DNA from: Acidobacteriota bacterium
GTDB lineage: Bacteria > Acidobacteriota > Terriglobia > Bryobacterales > Bryobacteraceae
Assembly (NCBI GenBank): GCA_016213775.1
Contig: JACQZR010000123.1
Span: 52,796 to 116,795 of the forward strand
Direction: 5' to 3'
DNA: 64,000 bases
The notes beneath the pieces were generated by a model that did no database searches, was not told where the DNA came from, and saw only the letters and a list, made by a program, of their open reading frames with translations. Of the stretch, positions 36,447-45,748 are shown piece after piece; positions within the stretch are counted from its first letter, which is position 1, and the number at the start of each line of letters is the position of its first letter. A program made the position numbers and the translations under genes.

Positions 36447-38411
36447 ATGGCTCGACCACTATGTGTTCTGTTCCTCGCGGCTACGCATCTCTTAGCGGAA
36501 GAAGGTTGGTGGATGAAGGAACCCATCCGCTGGGTGCAGACGAACCTCCGCCAGGTAGACGCCGGTCTCGATGCCAAACTCCTCGCCGGGCAACTCGCCG
36601 ACATGCGCGCGAACGTGTTGCTGCAAGGAATGGGTGGCATCGCTGCCTACTATCCGACGAAAGTGCAGTTCCACTACCCCAGCCCGCAGCTTCCGCCCGG
36701 CAAAGACATGTTCGGCGACGTGGTTCGCGAAGCACATGCGCGTAAGATTCGCGTCGTTGGCCGCTACGACCTCAGCAAGACGCAGAAGGCCGTATTCGAT
36801 GCGCATCCGGAATGGTTCTTCCGCCAGCGCAACGGTGAGCCCGTCATCTACAACGGACTGTATTCGACGTGCATCAACGGCGGTTACTACCGGGATCAGG
36901 CAATGAAGATCCTCGCGGAAGGGCTTGAGAACTACGACGTCGACGGCCTGTTCTTCAACATGTTCGGCAACCAATCGCGCGACTACAGCGGGCGCAACGT
37001 CGGGCTCTGCCACTGCGACAACTGCCGCCGGCTGTATCGCGAGAGATTCCACAAGGAGATTCCCGAAACCCCGGATGCGGACTACCGCAAGTTCATGTTC
37101 CAGTCATCGCGCGAAGTGGCGGCGGCCATCGGCACCCTCATCCGCGCCAAGCGCCCCAAGGCCGGCTACTTCAACTACATTCAGGAATACACCGACGGCA
37201 TCATGTCGGAATCAAACACCGCTGTGGCGCGGCCATTGCCGCTATGGCCGTATTCCGCCAGCGACCGTGTGAATCGCGCCCGCAACAGCCAGCCCTCCAA
37301 GATGTCCGTCAACCTCAACATGCAGTTTGTCGATTTCTGGTGGCGCTTCGCCACTGTGCCGCGGCAAGAGATCGCACTGCGCTGCTGGCAAAACATCGCG
37401 CACGGCGGCGCGTTGACGTTCGAAATGAATGGCACTTTCGATCAGCAGGATCGACAGGCACTGGAAACGGCGAAGCCGATCTTTCGCTGGGTGGCGCAGA
37501 ATGAGCAATACTACGCCGGGCAGAAGAGCGCGGCCCGCGTGCTGCTCCTCGGCACTCCTTCGGACACGGGTCGCACATACAGCGAGGAGTCCTACCGCGG
37601 CGCCTTTCGACTGCTCACTGAAGAGCACGTTCCCTTCGCGGTTTCAGACAACATGGACTGGCTGAGCCGCGGTGATGCATTCGACCTCGTAGTCGCTACG
37701 GACTGGACACCGGCGGCGCTTCAGAAGTACGTGGAAGGCGGCGGCCAGGTCATTATTCTAAGCGCGAACAGGCCGGAGTTCGAGGTGGCTCCTATTGTGC
37801 GAACCAGCAACGACGTGAAGGGCTACATTCGCGTTCGCGACCGGGTGATGTTCCCGTCGCTCAAAGAGACAACTCTTATGATGCTGAACGGCCCGTTCAC
37901 TGAAGTTGGCAGTAGCTCCCGTCCGCTGTTGACACTGGTTCCCCCGTCGATGATCGGCCCACCGGAGTTCGTGCACATTGACATGAACGACACCGACACG
38001 CCGGCCATGGTGACGAAGAACATGGGGAAGGGTTCAGTGAGGTGGCTGCCGTGGAATGTGGCGGCGTTGTACCATCGCCACAGCTTGCCGGCACATGCCG
38101 GATTGTTTCGCGATCTCCTGAACCGGGCGCTTCCACAGCGTCAGTTGACAACCAACGCCCACCCGCTGGTGGAAGTGTCGCTCATGCGGCAAGGTGGACG
38201 GACGCTGATCCACCTCATCAACCTCAGCGGGCACTCGCAAACCGGCTACTTCGCGCCGGTGCCAATGACGAACATCGAAGTCAGTCTCGCAGGCAGATAC
38301 GCAAAGGCACGGACCCTTCGCACGCCCGCGGCAGTGAAGATCAACCCAGCCGCGCGGACCACCGTTGTGGTGCCACGTCTCAACGACTACGAAGTCGTGG
38401 TGCTGGAGTAG
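36447..38411 (+). CDS. putative glycoside hydrolase (GHL6-like, beta-galactosidase trimerisation-like domain)
   Basis: The 654-residue protein has a signal peptide (LCVLFLAATHLLA) and a TIM-barrel-like first half: LADMRANVLLQGMGGIAAYYPTKVQ, FGDVVREAHARKIRVVGRYDLSK, NYDVDGLFFNMFGNQSRDY, a Cys cluster LCHCDNC, and AGYFNYIQEYTDGIMSESNT. The second half resembles the class I glutamine-amidotransferase-like trimerisation domain of GH42 enzymes (GGGQVIILSAN). The overall match is to the uncharacterised GHL6 group; the substrate is unknown. The start is the ATG at 36447; a TTG 12 bases earlier is in frame. It converges on the sulfatase gene. Confidence 0.7.
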   Translation: MARPLCVLFLAATHLLAEEGWWMKEPIRWVQTNLRQVDAGLDAKLLAGQLADMRANVLLQGMGGIAAYYPTKVQFHYPSPQLPPGKDMFGDVVREAHARKIRVVGRYDLSKTQKAVFDAHPEWFFRQRNGEPVIYNGLYSTCINGGYYRDQAMKILAEGLENYDVDGLFFNMFGNQSRDYSGRNVGLCHCDNCRRLYRERFHKEIPETPDADYRKFMFQSSREVAAAIGTLIRAKRPKAGYFNYIQEYTDGIMSESNTAVARPLPLWPYSASDRVNRARNSQPSKMSVNLNMQFVDFWWRFATVPRQEIALRCWQNIAHGGALTFEMNGTFDQQDRQALETAKPIFRWVAQNEQYYAGQKSAARVLLLGTPSDTGRTYSEESYRGAFRLLTEEHVPFAVSDNMDWLSRGDAFDLVVATDWTPAALQKYVEGGGQVIILSANRPEFEVAPIVRTSNDVKGYIRVRDRVMFPSLKETTLMMLNGPFTEVGSSSRPLLTLVPPSMIGPPEFVHIDMNDTDTPAMVTKNMGKGSVRWLPWNVAALYHRHSLPAHAGLFRDLLNRALPQRQLTTNAHPLVEVSLMRQGGRTLIHLINLSGHSQTGYFAPVPMTNIEVSLAGRYAKARTLRTPAAVKINPAARTTVVVPRLNDYEVVVLE

Positions 38412-38421
38412 ACGAGTCTAC
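38408..38421. other. palindrome spanning both stop codons of convergent genes
   Basis: GTAGAC, GA and GTCTAC form a 14-bp palindrome that includes the TAG of the GHL6-like gene and the reverse-strand stop of the sulfatase gene. It is too short to be an efficient terminator on its own. Confidence 0.6.
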
Positions 38422-39770
38422 AGCGACATCGGCCACGGCCGCGCTCCGGAAGTGCGCCCTTTGGGGAAACACGGCGGCAGGTAGTCGCTGGTCTCGTGCA
38501 TCCAGTCGCTCAACTTTCCGAGCAACTGCTCGCGGATCTTGAAGTACTTCGGATCAGTGGCCACGTTGTGAAACTCGTTGGGATCCTTCTCGAGATCGTA
38601 CAACTCAATCACGGGCCGGCTGGGCTGCACCAACCGCATCAACTCCGGCGACAGCCTTCCCGCGCGCGCCTGTGCAACATAGGAATCCCACGTCGGCGAG
38701 TCGCGCAAATCCCCTATCGGCCGATACGGCATCTGCGGCAACGCGTTGAAGATCAGCTTATGCGTCTTCGTCCGCACACTGCGAATGGGATCGTAGTTGT
38801 CGTGCCAGTTGCGTTCGCCAAACACCGCCTCACGCGGCGTGTAGCTGCCCTGCCCAGTGAGCAGCGGAAGAAAGCTGCGCCCCTGCATCCGCTTCGGCAC
38901 CGGAATTCCCGCAGCCTCCAACCAGGTGGGCGCCAGATCCACATGCGCGATCATCTCGGAACGCTTCTGCCCCTGCGGAGTTCGCCCCGGCCACCAGGCA
39001 AGCAACGGCACATTCAATCCGGGCTCGTAGCAAGTCCCCTTCGAGCCGGGAAACGGCATGCCGTTATCGCCTGTGAAGATCACCACGGTGTTGTCCAACA
39101 GATTGCGTTTCTGCAGCAGATCAAGCACCTGCCCTGCTTCCATGTCCATGCGCGAGATCGAGTTGTAGTAGTCCGCGATGTCGTCTCGAACCTCGGGAGT
39201 GTCCGGTAGGAAAGGAGGCACAACTACCTTCGCCGGATCGTGCTTCACCGGAAACTTGCCGCGCTTATAGGGACGGTGCGGATCGGTGAAGCCCACGTGC
39301 AAGTAGAACGGCCTTCCCGCGGGCAACGCATCAAAGAACTTCGAGAAGTCGGTTTGCGGCGTTCCGTAGAAGTTCCATCTCTTGTCGAAATTCGGTCCCT
39401 GGTGGACTTTGCGGAACGCGCCGCAGAAATAGCCCGCCTCTTTCAACAAATCAACGACAGTGATCTCATGGTCCGGCATCGGCGTGTGCAGCCGCGAAGT
39501 CGCCGTGGAATGGGGCGAACACCCTGTGAGAATGGAAGACCGGTTGGGACTGCACTGGGCCGAGGAAACAAAGCAGTGCTCAAAGTGCAACCCCTGCCTC
39601 GCGATGCGGTCTAGGTTGGGCGTCTGCACTGGCCGCCCATAAAATCCGAGATCCGGATTGCCGTGATCGTCGGAAATGATAAAAACAAAATTCGGCCGTT
39701 TTGTTTGTGCCTGCGCCAGCATGGGAGCCGCCGCGGGCGTCTGGAGAAGATTGCGTCTTGTGAGTTTCAT
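38418..39770 (-). CDS. Tat-exported sulfatase
   Basis: The 450-residue protein starts at the ATG at 39770 with a twin-arginine leader (MKLTRRNLLQTPAAAPMLAQA). It has the sulfatase signature C73-S-P-N-R77, where C73 would become formylglycine, the metal Asp pair in FIISDDHG, and TGDNGMPFPGSKGTCYEPG. Its start overlaps the DUF3604-protein stop (ATGA). It should remove sulfate from a sulfated sugar in the periplasm. It needs a formylglycine-generating enzyme, which is not in this window. Confidence 0.93.
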   Translation of the reverse strand: MKLTRRNLLQTPAAAPMLAQAQTKRPNFVFIISDDHGNPDLGFYGRPVQTPNLDRIARQGLHFEHCFVSSAQCSPNRSSILTGCSPHSTATSRLHTPMPDHEITVVDLLKEAGYFCGAFRKVHQGPNFDKRWNFYGTPQTDFSKFFDALPAGRPFYLHVGFTDPHRPYKRGKFPVKHDPAKVVVPPFLPDTPEVRDDIADYYNSISRMDMEAGQVLDLLQKRNLLDNTVVIFTGDNGMPFPGSKGTCYEPGLNVPLLAWWPGRTPQGQKRSEMIAHVDLAPTWLEAAGIPVPKRMQGRSFLPLLTGQGSYTPREAVFGERNWHDNYDPIRSVRTKTHKLIFNALPQMPYRPIGDLRDSPTWDSYVAQARAGRLSPELMRLVQPSRPVIELYDLEKDPNEFHNVATDPKYFKIREQLLGKLSDWMHETSDYLPPCFPKGRTSGARPWPMSL

Positions 39771-42598
39771 CGTTTGATCCATATTGGAGAAGACCACGCC
39801 ACCTGGTCATCCGCCTGAATGACGCGGACATAGTAATAGCTCTCGCCCTTCACGGGCTGCGCGTCGCGGAAGGTGAACTCCACTTCGCGCTGCATGGGAT
39901 GTTTCGTCAGCACAAACTGCTGGCTGCGAATGATGTCGATCTGCCGCACCGGCTGCGTGCCCAGCACCTTCACCGTCAGTTCAAACGGCGCTTTGGCGTC
40001 CAGAATATCGCCCTGCAAATGCTCTTTGCCTGCGTGCTTCATGCGGTAGTCGAGAATGATGTTGTCGGTTGCGCCGTAAGAATGGCGCGCTTTCATCGCG
40101 TTGATCAGCCCCTCGCGAGTAAACTCCTCGGCGAGCGTGCAGGCGTAGCTGATGTGCGTGGACAGGTGATCGGACGCCACCTGCACGCCCAGTTTGTAGC
40201 CCTTGGCCCATGCATTCCACACATAGCCCGCGGGACGAAACCCGCCAGGCGCCGATGCGGGATTGCCTGCATTGGCGGCCTTCGGTGCGCCTTCATACTC
40301 GGCGGAAACGCGATCACCCTGATAGATCTCCACAAGCGGTTCCACCGCAGGATCGTTGTCGCGCCAGTCGGTTCCCATGTTCGAGGCGGACGTGTGCGAT
40401 ATCGCAATGCCGTTGTACTTCTTCAAGTAGTCGTAGAGCATCTTGGCGCCCATCGCGCCCTTCTGCTCTTCCGGACGGATCGGCAAAGTCGGCACCCCAC
40501 GTTTGGTAAACAGCACGTTGCGATGGCCGTTGGGGTAGTTAAGGCTGCGCTCGTAGCCATAAAACGGTATGAACTTCCCCTGCACGGTAAACAGATCGGC
40601 ATGCTGTTGCAGCAACCAGTTGACGTAATCCTTATCCGGACCGGCGGCGCCGTTGTGTTCGCTTACCAGCAGGAAGTCCAGTTCGGCGACATCGATGGCA
40701 TAGCGATAGGTGTCCAACAGACTCCCGTCATTGTTGCCGTCCATCGAGAACTCCGTATGACGGTGCGTGTCGCCGCGGTAGATGCGATACTTCCGGCCGC
40801 TGCTATCCGCCGTGTATTCGTGAATCCGCGCCAGGTCCTTGGCTTCTTCGTAATGTGTCGGGAAGAGCCTGAGTTGAGGCTCCACACGAGGGCGCAATTC
40901 GATGGACCCGGCCGGGGCGGCAGGCAGCGGCAACCGCGCCGCATACACATCGGCGCGCGTGAAGAGGAACTCCTCAAAGTCGCGATTGTCCATTGGCCAC
41001 ACGGCGAACATCGCATCCGCCGCCGCCGTGAATCCGTATCGCATATCCTGGCGGCCATTAGTAAACGGCAGCGGAACCGGTGTACGCCACCGTCCGCCAT
41101 CCACCGTCGTCATCTGGATTTCCCATGCGGCGCGGTGTGCCGGCGTGTCGGAAGGCGTATCCGCTATCCGCAGTTTGCGATGGCGGAAGAACAGCCACAC
41201 GCGCCCCGATGGATCGGCACTCACCACCGGCATATCGTTGTAGTGGCGCAAACCCGCGGGCATCCCATCCTGCGCACTAACAGCCGGCTCCATCCATTTC
41301 GCGCCATCGTAGATCGCCAGTCCTACCCATCGGTCGCGATACAGTGGGGTGCCCTGTTTGCGCGGCAGGAACCCGGTATCCTTGCCCCAATCCATGCCAG
41401 CTTCATTCCATGTGGCCCAGAGACGATTCTCCTTGTCGCATGCGAGGGAAACGTTCGCTTCAAACTTGGGCGTGCCCGCCACCGGCATGACATCGCCCCA
41501 TCGCGACCCGTCCCAACGGCGCATCTGCACGTCATAGTTGCCCTTGTCGTAGGAGTCCCACGCCACATAGACCGAACCCTTGCCATCCGCGGCAATCGCA
41601 GGGGCCCAATCATTCGCAGGCGACGTCGAAACGCGCTCTTCCGCCGACCAGTTTCCGCCCTCCATGCGCCGCACAACGACATCCGACTTGCCGTTGCGAA
41701 AACCCTGCCACGCCACCCAAACATTGCCCTTCGCGTCGCTGGCCGCAACCGGATATATGTCGGGCTGAGAGTCGGTGCTCAGCTTTGTTGGAACGGACCA
41801 ACCGTCGCCGGACAAGCGCGACGCGTACACATCCCAATTGCCTGATACCTGAGCGGACCACACAGCCCACGCCTGTCCGCGCCCGTCGCGAGCCAGCTTC
41901 ACCATCTGAATATCGGAATGCCCCGCGCCAACAGCCCGCACGGCGCCCCAAGACGCGCCTGAATACTCACGCGTGAGAATCTCGTTCTTGTTGTCGCGAT
42001 AGCTCACCCAGGCAGTCAGCACGCGGTCATTGCCCAACGTTACGATGGCCGGGAAATCACTGTTAGCCTGCTCAGAGGACACGCGCTCCGCCGACGCGAC
42101 CCGATGCACCAACACCGCGCCGTCCAACCGCTGCACCGGCGCACCCGGTTCTACATCAAATGGCCTGACCGTGAAGGCCCCGTTTGCGGTCTTGACCGTC
42201 AACTCCGTCGCCGCCGAGCCCGTCACATCCACCACAACGCCCGGAGCGTTCAGGTATGGTTGCGGATCGCGAAGGCGTTCCGTTTCCCATGCACGCAGCA
42301 CGAAGTTCACGCCCTTCCGCGTCGCCAGTTTCCAGGCTGCGCCGGTGATCTCATCGTTGGGCCGCTGCCGCCAGTGGCGCACGCCCAGCACTTCGCCTGC
42401 ACGGGCCTCCACTGAGCCGTCCCAGCTTCGACCCTGCCTGTCTGTCACGCCGAACTCGATTCGCAGCGAGGCTGCGGAGGAGTTCATCAATGCGCGGGGA
42501 GCGGCCGTCCCCGGGGTACGCTGTTGAGAAAACAGGAACGGCAAAGCGCACACCACGGCCACTGTGCCGGCAATCGCCATCGTTCGCTTCTGCGTCAT
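39767..42598 (-). CDS. membrane-anchored propeller protein with C-terminal DUF3604/PHP-like domain
   Basis: The 943-residue protein has an N-terminal signal anchor (MAIAGTVAVVCALPFLFSQQ), then a sialidase-like beta-propeller with repeats such as LTAWVSYRDNKNE, AWAVWSAQVSGNWDVYAS, VWVAWQGFRNGKSDV and VYVAWDSYDKGNYDV. Near residue 608 a metal-dependent DUF3604 domain starts: GDTHRHTEFSMDG, DFLLVSEHNGA, later VASDHLST and ARHSYGATDN. The His/Asp clusters suggest a phosphoesterase. It overlaps the sulfatase gene, so the two are cotranscribed. The joint substrate is unknown. Confidence 0.82.
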   Translation of the reverse strand: MTQKRTMAIAGTVAVVCALPFLFSQQRTPGTAAPRALMNSSAASLRIEFGVTDRQGRSWDGSVEARAGEVLGVRHWRQRPNDEITGAAWKLATRKGVNFVLRAWETERLRDPQPYLNAPGVVVDVTGSAATELTVKTANGAFTVRPFDVEPGAPVQRLDGAVLVHRVASAERVSSEQANSDFPAIVTLGNDRVLTAWVSYRDNKNEILTREYSGASWGAVRAVGAGHSDIQMVKLARDGRGQAWAVWSAQVSGNWDVYASRLSGDGWSVPTKLSTDSQPDIYPVAASDAKGNVWVAWQGFRNGKSDVVVRRMEGGNWSAEERVSTSPANDWAPAIAADGKGSVYVAWDSYDKGNYDVQMRRWDGSRWGDVMPVAGTPKFEANVSLACDKENRLWATWNEAGMDWGKDTGFLPRKQGTPLYRDRWVGLAIYDGAKWMEPAVSAQDGMPAGLRHYNDMPVVSADPSGRVWLFFRHRKLRIADTPSDTPAHRAAWEIQMTTVDGGRWRTPVPLPFTNGRQDMRYGFTAAADAMFAVWPMDNRDFEEFLFTRADVYAARLPLPAAPAGSIELRPRVEPQLRLFPTHYEEAKDLARIHEYTADSSGRKYRIYRGDTHRHTEFSMDGNNDGSLLDTYRYAIDVAELDFLLVSEHNGAAGPDKDYVNWLLQQHADLFTVQGKFIPFYGYERSLNYPNGHRNVLFTKRGVPTLPIRPEEQKGAMGAKMLYDYLKKYNGIAISHTSASNMGTDWRDNDPAVEPLVEIYQGDRVSAEYEGAPKAANAGNPASAPGGFRPAGYVWNAWAKGYKLGVQVASDHLSTHISYACTLAEEFTREGLINAMKARHSYGATDNIILDYRMKHAGKEHLQGDILDAKAPFELTVKVLGTQPVRQIDIIRSQQFVLTKHPMQREVEFTFRDAQPVKGESYYYVRVIQADDQVAWSSPIWIKR

Positions 42599-42631
42599 TT
42601 GGATTCACCTCGCGAGGGAAGTAGAATCCTA

Positions 42632-43492
42632 TCAACCCGCCGCCAGACGGCGCAATGTGTTCACGTCGCGCGCCTGCCCGTCATCCTCATCCGGAGTCTC
42701 CAGAATAAACGCCTTCCCTGCCAACTTGGGATTCCGGAGCATCCGGCCGAACGCCGCTTCCCCGATTGATCCGTGCCCGATGTTCGCGTGGCGGTCCCGC
42801 CGCGATCCAAACGGGGTCTTCGAATCATTCATGTGAATGACGGGCGCACGGTCCAACCCGATCACGCGGTCCGCTTCCTCCAACACGCGCTCCAGGCCTT
42901 CCTCGGTGGCGACGTCGTAACCCGCCGCATACAAATGGCACGTGTCCAGGCAGTAGCCGATCGTCAGCGGCGTCCGCCCGCGCGCAGCCAATTCCAATTC
43001 CGCCAGTTCCTCCAAACGGTGCCCGAGTGCGTGTCCTTGCCCCGCGGTGCATTCCAGAAGCAGCGTGACACCACTGGTATCGAGGTTGGCTGTGGCCTGC
43101 TCCAGTGAATCGGCGAACCGTGCAATTGCGGATTCCACCGTCTGTTCGCGCCAACTGCCGGGGTGCGCCACCAGGTAATCTGCCGACAACGCAACCGCGC
43201 GCTGCACCTCTCCATGAAACGCCATTATCGACCGTGCCCGTACCACATCATCAGAAGCCGGCAGGTTGATCAGGTAGTTGTCGTGGATCACCAGCGGATG
43301 CAAATCGTGGAGTTTCCGTGCGAGCGCGAAGGCCTGCACCTCGCCATTCGCGGGCATCACGCCGCGCCACATTCGCGGGCTCGACGAGAAGATCTGCAGA
43401 GTGTCCGCCCCGAGCTCATGCGCGGCATCGGCGGCCGACGCAAGCGACGAAGCGATGGAAACGTGCAGGCCGATGCGAACCGGCAACGTCAC
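42632..43492 (-). CDS. nfo: endonuclease IV (apurinic/apyrimidinic site repair)
   Basis: The 286-residue protein has the AP_endonuc_2 fold and the zinc ligands of the family: H in VIHDNYLINLP, H in LVAHPGSW, E in LLLECTAGQG, D and H in YCLDTCHLYAAGYD, H in VIHMNDSKTPFGS, D and H in DRHANIGHG, and E in FILETPDEDDG. It cuts DNA at abasic sites. The GTG at 43492 shares one base with the stop of the upstream SLH gene, so its expression may follow that gene. The start is inferred from family length. Confidence 0.93.
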   Translation of the reverse strand: MTLPVRIGLHVSIASSLASAADAAHELGADTLQIFSSSPRMWRGVMPANGEVQAFALARKLHDLHPLVIHDNYLINLPASDDVVRARSIMAFHGEVQRAVALSADYLVAHPGSWREQTVESAIARFADSLEQATANLDTSGVTLLLECTAGQGHALGHRLEELAELELAARGRTPLTIGYCLDTCHLYAAGYDVATEEGLERVLEEADRVIGLDRAPVIHMNDSKTPFGSRRDRHANIGHGSIGEAAFGRMLRNPKLAGKAFILETPDEDDGQARDVNTLRRLAAG

Positions 43493-45627
43493 TAGTGCAG
43501 CAATCCGCGGACGAGGAACACAGCCAGTTCGCGCCGGGTGATGGTCCGAGTGGCGCAATACGTGGTTGCGCTGCACCCGGCCGTGATGCCCAGTTCGCGC
43601 ATCTTCTGCACATGCGCGAAGCCCGCATCAGACGGCGCGACGTCTGTGAAATACGGTGCCGTCACTCCGGAAAACGCGGCGCCGAACAACGCGCTCATCT
43701 TCGCGTTGATCACGGCCACCGCAGCGTCTGTTCGCGTCACTGCGTTGGAGGGACAGAAAGTCGTCGGCGTGCAGCCGCCGATCAAACCGAGGTCACGCGC
43801 CTTCTGCACATACGGAAAAATCGGTGTCCCATCGGGCACGTCCGTGAAGTAGGGCGTTGTCGTGAACGCGAAGTTATCGCCGTACAGAAGACGGATCAGA
43901 TGGACCGCGAGCTGATCCTTGGTCACGTTGCTCGCGGGGCAATAGCCGCCTGGCGTGGAGCACCCGAACGGCAGCGCCCACAGCGCCATCGTATTGATGT
44001 AATCGCGAGCGGAATCGTTCGCCGCCACATCGTTGAACTGATCCTGGGCCACCAGCGGGAAGTACGCATTGCGAACTCCGTACTGGCCAAACCCATTGAT
44101 CTGCGCTTTTGCATACTGGCCCGAAACCCAGAGTCCACCAAGGATCGGATCGATGTCGCCACCGAAATAATCGCCCCAGCGGACCACACCGTTGGCGATT
44201 ACATTGAACGGCGCTTCACCCGTCTTCACATCGGTGAGACTCGCGGAGGCCAGCGCACCAGTTGCATCAGTGGTCGATCCGGTGATGAGTTTGTTCGGGA
44301 AGCCGTTCACGCGTCCGTGCGAAGCGGGTACGTCGAAGGCCGGATAGAAGTAGGTGCCGTTCACCCACTGCGCCTGCTGCGTGACATCCAGCAACCGCGT
44401 GTCGATGCGGCTGTACAGAACCGTCGTATTCGCGTCCGGCGTTGCCACGTTCTGCGCCGTGTAGATCACACCATCCCGCCACACTGCCTTCAATATGCTC
44501 GATTGCCCCGTGTCGAGCGTGTAGAACGTGTTCGCCTGGAAGGCGGGAACCGGATAGGCATACGTCACCACGCCTCGCAGCGTTGTTGTAGACACGCGCG
44601 GATTGCCAACCGGATCGTCAATGCGGAACAATGTAAGAAAACGTCCCGGCGAATTGTCCGTCGCGCTGACCAAATAGTAGCTGTTTCCTGCCCCCACGCC
44701 GCCACGCATCACGACGGGCTGAAGCGTGGAAGCTTTCGATCCATCCTCATGCCGCAAATCCGTAATGTCGCGGTACGTAAGAAACGTGGTGAAGGCGTTG
44801 TAGAGATCGGCCTTGCGAATGATGCGCACCTTCGAGTACACAAAGTTGCTGAACGAAATGGTGAACTGAAGACTGCTGATGTAGATCGCCTTGTCGTCGT
44901 AGCCCACCTGCGGAAAGTCCGACCAATTGTTGGTGAGCGTCTGGCCATCCAATCGGGCGTTCAGCGCCCAATTCCGCCATCCACCGGCAAACGTCGCTCC
45001 GTTCGACACCGACAGCATCAAATAGCTGGTGCCGGCGAAATCGTCGAATACCTCAGCTACCAACAGAAATCTTCCGTGGATGTGATCGTAGCGTATCGAA
45101 GGATCCACGATCAGGCAACGCACCACGCTTGAGCATACCTGTGGGAGCTGTGCCTGAAACCAATCGCGCAGGGTCAACTGGTTGGTCAGATTACCCGCGC
45201 GATCATAGCGCGCGACGGTCGAGTTGACTATGAGGATCAGGTCCTGCGGACCGGCAGCCAGATTCGGCGAGGGCGGCTGATACGTCTGGTCAACCACGCC
45301 TTCAAAGTTGATGGTGGGCGCGGGCGCGAGCGAGTTGCTGAGCGTCTGAGTGGTTGGCCGCGAAAACAGCAACCCTGGAGGACCCGACACAGCATACGCC
45401 TTGCCAGTGGTGTCCTTGCGCTGCTGGTATTCTTCTGGGGAGATAACAGGGTTGTGTATAACGGGGAGCAGCGTTCCCGGCGGGAGTGGCAGCGGGGGCG
45501 CCGGCGTCGCTCGCGTCGGATCAAACGTGGAATACAACCCCGTCGACCCCGACTGAGCGTATGCACCTCCGTCGGTCAACGTGACAACGCACGCAAATCG
45601 AATGAGCCACACTTTCGACCAAGTCAT
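43492..45627 (-). CDS. large secreted protein with three C-terminal SLH repeats
   Basis: The 711-residue protein starts at the ATG at 45627 and has a signal peptide (WLIRFACVVTLTDGGAYAQ). The N-terminal part (about 1-500) has no recognised domain; it has beta-propeller-like segments such as SYLMLSVSNGATFAGGWRNW and GDYFGGDIDPILGGLWVSGQYA. The C-terminus has three SLH repeats (YFTDVPDGTPIFPYVQKARDLGLI, YFTDVAPSDAGFAHVQKMRELGI) that may attach it to the cell wall or envelope. The SLH repeats are very similar to those of the giant protease at 4699. It overlaps endonuclease IV by one base. Confidence 0.82.
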   Translation of the reverse strand: MTWSKVWLIRFACVVTLTDGGAYAQSGSTGLYSTFDPTRATPAPPLPLPPGTLLPVIHNPVISPEEYQQRKDTTGKAYAVSGPPGLLFSRPTTQTLSNSLAPAPTINFEGVVDQTYQPPSPNLAAGPQDLILIVNSTVARYDRAGNLTNQLTLRDWFQAQLPQVCSSVVRCLIVDPSIRYDHIHGRFLLVAEVFDDFAGTSYLMLSVSNGATFAGGWRNWALNARLDGQTLTNNWSDFPQVGYDDKAIYISSLQFTISFSNFVYSKVRIIRKADLYNAFTTFLTYRDITDLRHEDGSKASTLQPVVMRGGVGAGNSYYLVSATDNSPGRFLTLFRIDDPVGNPRVSTTTLRGVVTYAYPVPAFQANTFYTLDTGQSSILKAVWRDGVIYTAQNVATPDANTTVLYSRIDTRLLDVTQQAQWVNGTYFYPAFDVPASHGRVNGFPNKLITGSTTDATGALASASLTDVKTGEAPFNVIANGVVRWGDYFGGDIDPILGGLWVSGQYAKAQINGFGQYGVRNAYFPLVAQDQFNDVAANDSARDYINTMALWALPFGCSTPGGYCPASNVTKDQLAVHLIRLLYGDNFAFTTTPYFTDVPDGTPIFPYVQKARDLGLIGGCTPTTFCPSNAVTRTDAAVAVINAKMSALFGAAFSGVTAPYFTDVAPSDAGFAHVQKMRELGITAGCSATTYCATRTITRRELAVFLVRGLLH

Positions 45628-45748
45628 AACGATGACCTCGACAATCAATGAGAGTATTGTTTTATCTTACAGGGAATCGAAATCGCTTGCAGTTGTGTTT
45701 ATACCTGTTCACACCAGCCACTAATGTGAGAGGGAAAGGCATCTTGAA

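Noticed and set aside
39899..41845. 648-codon plus-strand open frame
   Set aside because: It is antisense to the propeller-DUF3604 gene. The predicted protein is rich in Arg and His with no domain, which is typical of high-GC antisense frames.
43318..45132. 604-codon plus-strand open frame
   Set aside because: It lies opposite the SLH-repeat gene and endonuclease IV, both of which have clear domains; it has no ribosome-binding site or recognisable motif.
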